From the NCBI GenBank assembly GCA_966212235.1, contig CBIHPP010000010.1:62001-126000 (forward strand): a DNA stretch of 64,000 bases. The letters run 5' to 3'. The notes under the pieces are model-generated. The model worked only from the letters and a program-made list of their open reading frames with translations. It did no database searches and had not been told where the DNA came from. Position numbers and translations under genes: made by a program. Each line of letters begins with the position of its first letter. Position 1 is the stretch's first letter. Shown in pieces: positions 50,815-59,658 of the stretch. The DNA is from Niastella sp966212235. GTDB taxonomy: Bacteria > Bacteroidota > Bacteroidia > Chitinophagales > Chitinophagaceae.

Positions 50815-51423
50815 CTAGGGCAAACTTAGCGAAGGATTTTTTAAATACTTATTATAATCCCGTTTTACCCAGGCTTCAAATATTTTAAAGACGCTTAAAC
50901 CGGCAATAATACCAAGGACAGCGCCACACACTATATCGAGAGGAAAATGTTTACCAACATACACCTGGGCAAATCCGATCATAAATGCCCAGACCCATAA
51001 CCAGTACCATTTTTGTTTGGTAATGTGCAGGATCATATAGAACCAGCATGTTGCCAGTCCAAAATGATTGGCGGCATGCGAGGAAGGAAAGGAGTATTTG
51101 CCGCCGCAGCCAATAATTCCACGAACAACATGGGTCAGGTCTTCATCATAGCAGGGACGTAAGCGCTCAAAATGAAATTTTAAAATACCGGAGCTGGTAT
51201 AATCTGTAATGGCAAAACAAAGAAAGGTTAAACAAATAAATTTTAATGCGGTTGGCCGGTCCCGGCGTAAAGCCCAGTAAAGCATAAACACATACAGCGG
51301 AATCCAGGTGTACTGGTTGCGCAGGAGTAACATGATCACATCGAGCCAGCGGGCGCTCAATGCTCTGTGAATAAAAGTAAAAGCAATTTTGTCAATGTGA
51401 TCGAGCCAGTCGAATAAATACAT
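50815..51423 (-). CDS. PAP2-family membrane phosphatase
   Basis: A 202-residue membrane phosphatase of the PAP2 superfamily (undecaprenyl-diphosphate, lipid A or phosphatidate phosphatases). Motif 1 is KFHFERLRP (82-90), motif 2 is PSSH (113-116) and motif 3 is AQVYVGKHFPLD (152-163). Motif 3 has Gln153 where the phosphate-binding Arg of SRxxxxxHxxxD normally sits, while His159 and Asp163 are kept. Five to six helices are visible. Its stop lies 6 nt from the start of the ArnT-like gene, so the two are an operon, as expected for lipid A dephosphorylation or carrier recycling. Exact substrate unknown. Confidence 0.88.
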   Translation of the reverse strand: MYLFDWLDHIDKIAFTFIHRALSARWLDVIMLLLRNQYTWIPLYVFMLYWALRRDRPTALKFICLTFLCFAITDYTSSGILKFHFERLRPCYDEDLTHVVRGIIGCGGKYSFPSSHAANHFGLATCWFYMILHITKQKWYWLWVWAFMIGFAQVYVGKHFPLDIVCGAVLGIIAGLSVFKIFEAWVKRDYNKYLKNPSLSLP

Positions 51424-51571
51424 TACTGGTATGTTTTGATGATAAAAATAGTGGGGGCATGTGATGTTACTTTTACCAGCATATTAATTGTGTATGATCA
51501 TGTCATAGTGCGGGGGATTTAACAATCACTTAATCTAACCATCCCTGTATTGTAATATAACTTGCACACCC

Positions 51572-52141
51572 ATGAGTGCAATGATCACGGATTTGGTAAT
51601 GGTCACTGACATCCGGTCGGGTTGTGAGAAGGCATTCCATTTGGTATACCAGCAATTTCACGAGAAACTTTATTTCTATTTCCTGCAAAAGACCCGTTCA
51701 GAAGATGTGAGTGAAGAATTGGTACAACTTACTTACATAAAGCTTTGGCAGTACAGGCAAAACCTGAACCCGGAATTGCCCATCTCACAGCAATTATTCC
51801 GCATTGCAAAAACCACGTTAATCGACGTACTACGCAAAAAAGCCACTAACAGACTGGTTCCCATCGATACCTTGTCGCAACTTGATGTGGCCGAAGCCCA
51901 AACTGACACACACGACGAGCACCAGGTAGCACTGGTGCAGGAAAGTTTGTATCATCTGCCACCCATGCAGCGCAAGATCGTTGCCTTCCGGCTGGAAGGG
52001 TTGTCAAACAAAGAGATCGCCGGACAAATGGCCATCTCCAAAAAAACAGTGGAGAACCAGGTGAATAGAGCCATCAGGGAAATCAAGAAGAAGGCGAAGA
52101 TCTCTGTGGTGTTGCTTATCGCTTTACTTGATCACTTTTGA
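51572..52141 (+). CDS. ECF RNA polymerase sigma factor
   Basis: A 189-residue ECF sigma factor. Region 2 (about 15-90) contains VSEELVQLTYIKLWQYR, and region 4 (about 120-175) contains LPPMQRKIVAFRLEGLSNKE and ISKKTVENQVNRAIREIK. The end (KISVVLLIALLDHF) is hydrophobic, as in the other sigma factor here. It is followed by a FecR gene after 132 nt and then by SusC/SusD, the usual cell-surface signalling layout. It likely drives the downstream SusCD and perhaps the secreted phosphoesterase. Confidence 0.94.
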   Translation: MSAMITDLVMVTDIRSGCEKAFHLVYQQFHEKLYFYFLQKTRSEDVSEELVQLTYIKLWQYRQNLNPELPISQQLFRIAKTTLIDVLRKKATNRLVPIDTLSQLDVAEAQTDTHDEHQVALVQESLYHLPPMQRKIVAFRLEGLSNKEIAGQMAISKKTVENQVNRAIREIKKKAKISVVLLIALLDHF

Positions 52142-52273
52142 TCTGTGCCCCTGCATTTACTTTTTCATTTCTCTGTTTCTCATTCTTCATTTCAATATTA
52201 AGGAATTGTTACCCGTGGGTGTAACCGCCTTCCAGAAACGTAATCTTTAACAACAGCACACGAAAAGTATACA

Positions 52274-53332
52274 ATGCAAGTGACGAAAGCTTTACTGGTA
52301 AAATTCATCGAAAATAAATGCAGCAGAGAAGAGGCGGAGTTGATCTATCAATACCTTTTAAAAAATCCGCATGTGCTGGATGAACTGTTCAGTGAAGCTG
52401 ATTGGGAAACGTACAACTCAAATGGGGTGATCGACAAACGGCAAACTGATACCTGGTTTGCTGCTGTGCAAAAACAAAAAAATGCCGGCCGGGTAATACC
52501 CTGGAAGCAGTGGTTGCGTATAGCTGCGGCGGCTGTTGTGTTACTGGCTGTGGGTCTTTCTATATACCAGTATGTAAAGCCTGCCCATAAAAAGGAATTC
52601 ATGGGTGTTACAACGATAAGGCTTGTTAAAAAAGCAGCTGAATCAGGAACGCAACGTTTTATAAACAGCAGCAATAAACCGTTAACGTATACCCTGACAG
52701 ATGGCTCGGATATAACCCTGTATAAAAACAGTACGGTTGAATGTAAGCAGCCATTTGATTCCAGTAAACGCGATCTGTTGTTACACGGCGAAGCGTTGTT
52801 TAAAGTAGCGAAAGATAAAACCAGGCCATTTACTGTATTTACCGAAAACTTTTCAACAACGGCACTGGGTACGGTTTTCAATATCAGGTCGTATAATAAC
52901 AAAAGTCAGTCGGGTGTAAAATTAATAAACGGGAAAGTAGTAGTGAAAAATTTACGATCAGCTACTGATCCGGTTTATATGAATCCGGGCGATGAATGTT
53001 TGTTTAGATCCGGTGAGCAAAAGCTGGAACTGCATGCTTTCAAAGCGCCTGCATCGGTGAGCAAACCCGTAATCCATATGGGACAGGCTGTTACAGAAAC
53101 AGACGAAGAGATCGTATTTTACAATGCCCCATTGCAACAGGTCTTTAATAAAATTGGCAGTATATATCATATAACCATACACATAGAGGCGAAGCACCTG
53201 GAGAACAGGAAATTTACCGGCACACATCCTAAAAATGAATCACCAGATGAATTGCTAAGCACCATTGCCGGACTGAATAACTTACAAATATCCAAAGAAG
53301 GAACGGTATACCTGCTACGGTATAACGAATAG
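52274..53332 (+). CDS. FecR-family anti-sigma factor
   Basis: A 352-residue regulator with a cytoplasmic N-terminus (1-80), one membrane helix (81-100) and a periplasmic FecR domain (about 135-235, with LTDGSDITLYKNSTVECKQP and HGEALFKVAKD). A C-terminal DUF4974 domain (about 275-350) follows. It should restrain the sigma factor encoded upstream. The neighbouring SusC (53454) lacks an STN domain, so the receptor that signals to this FecR is not evident from the local gene. Confidence 0.94.
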   Translation: MQVTKALLVKFIENKCSREEAELIYQYLLKNPHVLDELFSEADWETYNSNGVIDKRQTDTWFAAVQKQKNAGRVIPWKQWLRIAAAAVVLLAVGLSIYQYVKPAHKKEFMGVTTIRLVKKAAESGTQRFINSSNKPLTYTLTDGSDITLYKNSTVECKQPFDSSKRDLLLHGEALFKVAKDKTRPFTVFTENFSTTALGTVFNIRSYNNKSQSGVKLINGKVVVKNLRSATDPVYMNPGDECLFRSGEQKLELHAFKAPASVSKPVIHMGQAVTETDEEIVFYNAPLQQVFNKIGSIYHITIHIEAKHLENRKFTGTHPKNESPDELLSTIAGLNNLQISKEGTVYLLRYNE

Positions 53333-53453
53333 CATACAGCGGATCAGACAACACGCCATATCCAATACGATGCTTTAAAATAATACCCCGCTTTACGGGC
53401 GTAAAGGGAACTGTATTGCTCAAACTGTAACATAAATTCAAAATACGCTGGTT

Positions 53454-56400
53454 ATGCGACACATGTACCAAAACTTGAAATGGGTCAGTTGTTTAATATG
53501 GCTGCTCATGGTTATTCCCGGCTTTTCGCAGGATAAACAACCTGCTGTAAAAGGGATCATCAAAAATGAAAAGGCAGAACCGCTGGAAGGTGTTTCTGTT
53601 TTAATTGAAAACAAAAAAACACAGTTTAAAACAGCTGTTCAAACCGATGCCGCCGGTACGTTTGTAATAAACGAACTGGAAGCAGAGGGCTCTTACAGTT
53701 TTACCTTTACCTACGTAGGTTACGATAGAAAGACCCTGACCGGCTATCGTTACAAAAAAGGAGAAATGATCACGCTGGCCATTAAACTGGACCCTTCTAC
53801 AGGTGCCATGGAAGACGTGGTGATCGTAGGGTATGGCTCACAAAAGAAGATCAATTTAACCGGCGCTGTTGACCAGGTGAGCGGTGAAGAACTGGAAAAC
53901 CGTTCTGTACCCAATTTAAATCAGGGCTTACAGGGTTTGATCCCCAACCTCAACGTCATCATGAATGATGGCAAACCTATTCAGGCGCCCACGTTGAATA
54001 TCCGCGGTAATACCTCTATCGGATCGGGCGGAAGTGCATTGGTCCTGATCGATGGGGTGGAAGGCGATCCCAGTATGATCAATCCAAACGATGTAGCCAG
54101 CGTTACCGTATTGAAAGATGCGGCATCTGCAGCTATTTACGGCGCCCGCGGCGCTTTTGGCGTAGTGCTCATCACTACCAAAACACCGGCAAAAGGGAAG
54201 ACCAGTATCACCTATTCTTCCAGCTTCTCCATTAAAAAGCCAACGACCGTACCCGATATGGTTACCAATGGCTATACGTTTGCCAAATATTTCAATGAAG
54301 CGTGGACAGCCTGGAACGACTATTCACAAACACCACAAAACGTAAATAAAACAGTAAAATTTTCACCCGCATACCTTGCGGAGCTGGAAAGAAGAAATAA
54401 TGATCCCAGTCTGCCTAAAGTAGAGGTGAACGCCTCCGGCGAATATGTCTATTACGACAATACCGACTGGTACGGTTTGTTGTATAAGAAGCACAACAGC
54501 GCCACAGAGCATAACCTGTCATTTACAGGAAGCTCTGACAAGGCCAGCTTTTATGTTACCGGCCGCTATTACGGACAGGAAGGTTTATTCCGGTTCAACT
54601 CCGATGACTACCGCATTTACAACATTCGGGCAAAAGGATCTATGCAGGTATTGCCCTGGTTGCGCATTGACAACAATACCGATTATTCGAATATGTTGTA
54701 TCACAACCCGGTGAATGTGGGCGAGGGGGGAGGTATCTGGCGTAACATAGCCGATGAAGGCCACATGATGGCGCCATTGTATAACCCCGATGGAAATTTA
54801 TCTTATTCTGCTGCCTATACAGTAGGCGATTTCGTATACGGTAAGAACGGTATCGATATCGATAAACGGATCTTTAAAAATACAACCGCATTTACTGCCT
54901 CTTTTCTGAAAGATAAATTAAAGATAAGGGGCGATTTCACCATTCTGAACCTGGACAGCAGCACCACCCAGATCCGGGTGCCGGTTCCGTATAGCCTCAA
55001 ACCTGGCGTGATACAGTATGTTGGCGCCAACACGAATGATCTGCAGAATATGTTCCGCCAAACGCAATATATTGCCACCAACCTGTATGGCGAGTATGAG
55101 ACCCGCCTGAATAATATCCATGCCATCAAGGCCATGGCCGGTTTTAACTTTGAGCAATCAACCACCAAACGCGTGAGCACCCAGCGTAATGGGCTGATCT
55201 ATGAAGATGCCACTGATATTAACCTGGCTTTGGGACAATCTATTACTACAGTAGGCGGTTATGAACAATGGGATATTGCCGGTGGTTTTTTCAGACTGAA
55301 CTATGGATTCAAAGACCGCTACCTGTTGGAAGTGAATGGCCGCTATGATGGTTCCTCAAAATTTCCTGCCAATGAGCGATATGCATTCTTCCCTTCTGTA
55401 TCTGCAGGCTGGCGTTTATCGAACGAAGCATTCTGGAATGTACCCCGAACTATTATTTCCGATGTAAAGCTCAGGGGATCCTATGGCTCTCTTGGAAATG
55501 GAAACATCAACTCCTATGCCTTCCAGGAACAATTCAATATTAGCCAGTCAGCAAGGATGCTGAATGGCGTTAGACCGCAATACACCACCAACCCGGCTGT
55601 ATTACCCGATGGACTTACCTGGGAAACGGCTACCACCAGCGACGTTGGTCTTGACATGGCCCTTTTGAGTAACCGGTTATTGATCACCGGTGATTACTAT
55701 GTGCGTAATACCACAGATATGTTTACGGTGGGCAAAACCTTGCCGGGCGTATTTGGCGCCAGTATACCCAAAGGAAACTATGCCGACATGAAAACGACCG
55801 GTTGGGAATTATCCCTTAACTGGCGCGATAAACTTTCGGTGGCAGGAAAACCGTTTACCTATGGCGCAAAAGTAGTGCTGGGTGATTACACGTCGAAGGT
55901 TACCCGTTATAACAACCCCACCAAATTGTTAACTGATTATTATGAAGGACAACGGGTAGGCGAGATCTGGGGTTTAACAACAGAAGGTTTCTTTACCAAG
56001 GAAAACATAGGCGAAGCAAAAAAACAAAACCTCATTAAATCTTCTAACAGCGGAACGGTGTTGCCTGGTGATGTAAAATTTGTCGATATAAACGATGATG
56101 GAGTTATCAACTTTGGTGGAAACAGAGCCGATAGCAGTGGTGACATGAAAGTAATCGGTAATTCACAGCCCCGTTATTCCTATGGCGTTGCATTGGATGC
56201 CGGTTGGAATGGATTTTTTGTGTCAGCATTTTTTCAGGGCGTGCTGAAACAGGATTGGTGGCCGGGTGCTGAATCAGATGTATTCTGGGGCATGTACAAC
56301 CGTCCGTATAACAAATTGCCCACATCGCATGTAGGAAACATCTGGACAGAAGACAATCCGAATGCCTATTTCCCACGGCTACGAGGTTATTCTGCACAGG

Positions 56401-56735
56401 CTGCCAATCGCGAATTATTCGTTCCGCAAACAAAGTACCTGCAAAACGTAGCCTATATCCGTTTGAAGAATATACAGGTAGGCTACAACCTGCCTGCTCA
56501 TCTTATACAGAAAATAAAAATGAGCAATGCACGGGTGTATGTGTCGGGTGAAAATCTGTGGACGTGGACACCGTTCTACCGCATCACCAAAGACCTGGAT
56601 GTTGAAAATATCCGCCGTTCAGATATGATCACCAATCCACCTACCAACAGCGATCCCAACAGCAATAACAGCGGCAACGGAAACAATTATCCGATCCTGA
56701 AAACCGTGACGTTTGGGTTGTCAATGACATTTTAA
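53454..56735 (+). CDS. SusC/RagA TonB-dependent transporter
   Basis: A 1093-residue outer-membrane transporter. A signal peptide (SCLIWLLMVIPGFSQ) is followed by a CarboxypepD_reg-like domain (about 30-115) and a plug with EDVVIVGYGSQKK as TonB-box region. SALVLIDGVEGDPSMINPND and VTVLKDAASAAIYGARGAFG mark the SusC plug, and the barrel follows. There is no STN domain, unlike the SusC at 41550-44798. A low-complexity Asn/Ser/Gly stretch precedes the last strand (NSDPNSNNSGNGNN). It is followed by its SusD 33 nt downstream. An alternative start at the third codon pair (MYQNLK) is possible. Substrate unknown. Confidence 0.95.
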   Translation: MRHMYQNLKWVSCLIWLLMVIPGFSQDKQPAVKGIIKNEKAEPLEGVSVLIENKKTQFKTAVQTDAAGTFVINELEAEGSYSFTFTYVGYDRKTLTGYRYKKGEMITLAIKLDPSTGAMEDVVIVGYGSQKKINLTGAVDQVSGEELENRSVPNLNQGLQGLIPNLNVIMNDGKPIQAPTLNIRGNTSIGSGGSALVLIDGVEGDPSMINPNDVASVTVLKDAASAAIYGARGAFGVVLITTKTPAKGKTSITYSSSFSIKKPTTVPDMVTNGYTFAKYFNEAWTAWNDYSQTPQNVNKTVKFSPAYLAELERRNNDPSLPKVEVNASGEYVYYDNTDWYGLLYKKHNSATEHNLSFTGSSDKASFYVTGRYYGQEGLFRFNSDDYRIYNIRAKGSMQVLPWLRIDNNTDYSNMLYHNPVNVGEGGGIWRNIADEGHMMAPLYNPDGNLSYSAAYTVGDFVYGKNGIDIDKRIFKNTTAFTASFLKDKLKIRGDFTILNLDSSTTQIRVPVPYSLKPGVIQYVGANTNDLQNMFRQTQYIATNLYGEYETRLNNIHAIKAMAGFNFEQSTTKRVSTQRNGLIYEDATDINLALGQSITTVGGYEQWDIAGGFFRLNYGFKDRYLLEVNGRYDGSSKFPANERYAFFPSVSAGWRLSNEAFWNVPRTIISDVKLRGSYGSLGNGNINSYAFQEQFNISQSARMLNGVRPQYTTNPAVLPDGLTWETATTSDVGLDMALLSNRLLITGDYYVRNTTDMFTVGKTLPGVFGASIPKGNYADMKTTGWELSLNWRDKLSVAGKPFTYGAKVVLGDYTSKVTRYNNPTKLLTDYYEGQRVGEIWGLTTEGFFTKENIGEAKKQNLIKSSNSGTVLPGDVKFVDINDDGVINFGGNRADSSGDMKVIGNSQPRYSYGVALDAGWNGFFVSAFFQGVLKQDWWPGAESDVFWGMYNRPYNKLPTSHVGNIWTEDNPNAYFPRLRGYSAQAANRELFVPQTKYLQNVAYIRLKNIQVGYNLPAHLIQKIKMSNARVYVSGENLWTWTPFYRITKDLDVENIRRSDMITNPPTNSDPNSNNSGNGNNYPILKTVTFGLSMTF

Positions 56736-56768
56736 AAAACGTGAAACGAGAAATTAATATTATTCAGT

Positions 56769-58565
56769 ATGAAACACATTATATGGTTCTCCGCACTGGT
56801 GATGGTTGTAGTCGCCGGTTGCAAAAAACTCGATCAGGAGCCGGAATCAAGCGCTACCAAAATAGCCGTATTCGGCAGCGAAAAAGGACTGGCTTTATAT
56901 GCCAATTCATTTTATAATCTTCTACCCAGCGCCAATGACATTATCCGGGGTGATGAAATGAGCGATTACGGTGCCCGGTCAGGCGTAGCTGATTTTCTAA
57001 CTACAAACGGATATGGCCCGGTGCAAAGCACCGGGTGGGACTGGAACAACCTGCGTAACATCAATTACTTTATTGAAAACTGCAACAGTCCGTTGGTACC
57101 TGATGAAGTAAAAAGAAATTACATAGCTATTGCCCGTTTTTTCAGGGCCTGGTTCTATTTCGATAAAGTAAAGCGCTTCGGTAATGTTCCCTGGTACAAT
57201 AAAGCCATGACCATTGATGATCCCGATCTGTACAAGCCACGTGATTCCCGGGCGTTGGTAATGGACTCCGTGTTGGAAGACCTGAATTATGCCTGTACCA
57301 ATATTACTACCACCGATGCCACCCGCAGTCTCATCACCAAATACGTGGCCTACGCCTTCAAATCGCGGGTATGCTTATTTGAAGGAACCTTTAGGAAATA
57401 CCACAACAAAAAGCTGGCAGCTGGCCTGGAATCTACTGCCAATAAATGGTTGACCGAAGCAGCCACTGCCGCCAAAAAAGTAATGGATGAAGGCGGGTTC
57501 AGTATAAATACAAACGGTGGATCTACTGCTTCGTACCGGCAGCTATTCATCAACAAAGCGCCGGTGACCAGCGAAATAATCCTGAGCAATGTTTGCGATG
57601 CTACCATCAGTGTTTTGAATGATGCCAACTGGTACTGGACCAGCGCTACCTACGGCGCCCGCCTGAGCTTTACAAGGACCTTTGTAAATACCTATCTGAA
57701 AATAGACGGTACGCCATTTACCAATACTGCCGGTTACCAAACCATGCCCTTTGTACAGGAAGTACAGAACCGGGATGGCCGGTTGCAGCAAACCATTCGC
57801 ATGGGCGATTACAAACGCATCAACAGCGGTGCTGCAGAAGCGGCACCACCGGTGTTCTCGTATACCTACACCGGTTATCAGCCCATCAAATGGTGCCTCG
57901 ACGACACGTATTACGATGGTGGTACCCGCAACGACAATTCCATTTCTATTATCAGGTATGCCGAAGTGCTGTTGAATTACGCAGAAGCAGTCGCCGAACT
58001 GGGAACTATTACCAATACCGACTGGACAAAAACGATCGGCGCCCTGCGTGGTCGTGCCGGTATCACCGGTGGCCTTACCAGTTTGCCCGCTGTCGTAGAC
58101 CCTTACCTGAAAAATACCTATTTCCTGGAAATCAGTAATCCTGTGTTGTTGGAAATACGCCGTGAAAGAGGTATTGAACTGGCCTGGGAAGGACTGCGTT
58201 TTTATGACCTGGTAAGATGGCATAAAGGCGAGTTGCTGAAGATGCCCTGGAATGGATTTTATGTACCTTCTGTAGATGTGCCTATGGACCTGAACGGCGA
58301 TGGCAAAAATGATGTGTGTTTTTATAAAACGCTACCGCCACCTGCATCACAGGAAAAAGGAGTGACCTATGTAAATGTAAACGCCATGCTGAGCAACTCG
58401 GTAAACCCGCAACGCCTGTCGAATGATACCTATGGCGAGCTCACCTGGCTTCAGAATATTCCCAGGGTATGGGATGATGTAATTGATAAAAAGTATTTAT
58501 ATCCAATACCCCAGTCAGCACTCGATGTAAATCCGGCGCTGGAACAAAATGAATTGTGGAAATAG
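56769..58565 (+). CDS. SusD/RagB-like outer-membrane lipoprotein
   Basis: A 598-residue surface lipoprotein. The signal ends at lipobox VVAGC with C18 as the lipidation site. The SusD block is IAIARFFRAWFYFDKVKRFG (about 118-137), and the RagB C-terminal block is ERGIELAWEGLRFYDLVRWH (about 465-484). It pairs with the SusC 33 nt upstream. A 10-bp terminator hairpin follows at 58580-58610, before the phosphoesterase gene. Confidence 0.94.
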   Translation: MKHIIWFSALVMVVVAGCKKLDQEPESSATKIAVFGSEKGLALYANSFYNLLPSANDIIRGDEMSDYGARSGVADFLTTNGYGPVQSTGWDWNNLRNINYFIENCNSPLVPDEVKRNYIAIARFFRAWFYFDKVKRFGNVPWYNKAMTIDDPDLYKPRDSRALVMDSVLEDLNYACTNITTTDATRSLITKYVAYAFKSRVCLFEGTFRKYHNKKLAAGLESTANKWLTEAATAAKKVMDEGGFSINTNGGSTASYRQLFINKAPVTSEIILSNVCDATISVLNDANWYWTSATYGARLSFTRTFVNTYLKIDGTPFTNTAGYQTMPFVQEVQNRDGRLQQTIRMGDYKRINSGAAEAAPPVFSYTYTGYQPIKWCLDDTYYDGGTRNDNSISIIRYAEVLLNYAEAVAELGTITNTDWTKTIGALRGRAGITGGLTSLPAVVDPYLKNTYFLEISNPVLLEIRRERGIELAWEGLRFYDLVRWHKGELLKMPWNGFYVPSVDVPMDLNGDGKNDVCFYKTLPPPASQEKGVTYVNVNAMLSNSVNPQRLSNDTYGELTWLQNIPRVWDDVIDKKYLYPIPQSALDVNPALEQNELWK

Positions 58566-58579
58566 AAATTCTGCCAACA

Positions 58580-58614
58580 GACGTGCCACGCTTTTGAAGT
58601 GTGGCACGTCTTAT
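58580..58614 (+). terminator. Terminator hairpin after SusD
   Basis: GACGTGCCAC (58580-58589) and GTGGCACGTC (58601-58610) form a perfect 10-bp stem. The following TTATCTTC is a moderate T-rich tail. It may reduce read-through into the phosphoesterase gene. Confidence 0.7.
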
Positions 58615-58640
58615 CTTCGTAAACTAATAATGTTTGTAAT

Positions 58641-59477
58641 ATGGTAATAAAGAAAATTACATTTTTAACGATTGCGTTTTTTTGCATGGCTATTGTACGC
58701 AGCCAATCCCTGACTATTGGTACATTTAACCTCCGCTACGACAATCCCCGCGATACCGGTAACCTGTGGGTGAACCGCGCACCGATTGTAGCCTCATTGA
58801 TCAGGTTTCACGATTTCGATGTGCTGGGTACCCAGGAAGGATTAAAGAACCAGCTCGATGATATAAAAACTGCATTGCCGGCGTATACTTATTATGGAAT
58901 CGGCCGGGATGATGGAAAAGCCAAGGGCGAATTTTCCGCCATCTTTGTTAAAACGGAAAAATTTAATGTGCTGAAGAACGGCGACTTCTGGTTGTCTACG
59001 ACTCCCGAAAAACCAGGACCCGGCTGGGATGCGCACCTGAACCGCATATGTTCATGGGTACAATTGCAGGATAAGAAAACAAAAAAGAAATTCTATTTCT
59101 TTAATGTGCACTACGATCACCAGGGAGTACAGGCACGCCGCGAAAGCAGCTTGCTCATTCTGAAAAAGATAAAAGAAATAGCAGGCAATGAACCGGCGGT
59201 GTTTACCGGCGATTTGAATGGCGGTCACGACAGTGAGTGGTATTTAAGCCTCAGCAACTCAGGATGGTTAAAGGATACCTACAAACAGGTGGCGAATCCT
59301 TATGCCAACAATGGTTCGTTCAATAGTTTTGGCGCCTCTTTACAACGTTCAGAAATAATAGATCACATATTTGTCACCGCGCCATTCGTTGCGCAAAAAT
59401 GGGGCATATTATCAGACCACTATCATGGTAAATATCCATCTGATCACTATCCCGTACTGACTGTAATAACATTATAA
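58641..59477 (+). CDS. Secreted endonuclease/exonuclease/phosphatase-fold hydrolase
   Basis: A 278-residue metal-dependent phosphoesterase of the EEP superfamily with a signal peptide (ITFLTIAFFCMAIVRSQ). Active-site blocks are all present: TFNLRYDN (28-35), TQE (64-66), NVHYDH (155-160), GDLN (190-193), DHI (241-243) and SDH (267-269). The fold serves phosphodiester or phosphomonoester cleavage of nucleic acids, phospholipids or sugar phosphates. In Bacteroidota SusCD loci, secreted members often release phosphate or head groups from substrates. It sits between two SusCD pairs and is the only degradative enzyme of the region. The exact substrate is not readable. Confidence 0.9.
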   Translation: MVIKKITFLTIAFFCMAIVRSQSLTIGTFNLRYDNPRDTGNLWVNRAPIVASLIRFHDFDVLGTQEGLKNQLDDIKTALPAYTYYGIGRDDGKAKGEFSAIFVKTEKFNVLKNGDFWLSTTPEKPGPGWDAHLNRICSWVQLQDKKTKKKFYFFNVHYDHQGVQARRESSLLILKKIKEIAGNEPAVFTGDLNGGHDSEWYLSLSNSGWLKDTYKQVANPYANNGSFNSFGASLQRSEIIDHIFVTAPFVAQKWGILSDHYHGKYPSDHYPVLTVITL

Positions 59478-59495
59478 GCGTTTATTCGTATATAA

Positions 59496-59536
59496 GGGTG
59501 AGCCTTCTGCCAGCTGGCAGAAGGCTCACCCTTTTT
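59496..59536 (+). terminator. 36-nt perfect palindromic terminator
   Basis: GGGTGAGCCTTCTGCCAG and its exact complement fill 59496-59531 without a mismatch, followed by TTTTT. The central CCAGCTGG is the same as in the palindrome at 28316-28339. It ends the phosphoesterase transcript 18 nt after the stop. Confidence 0.92.
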
Positions 59537-59658
59537 AATAAATGCAACATCACATACAAATAATGTTTTCATAAGATAGTCCTAACGCTGGCTTTACAGT
59601 GCCATGATAATTTCGTGGCTGCAGAATTTCTGCTCTCCTCATCCAAAAAAACTGATTT

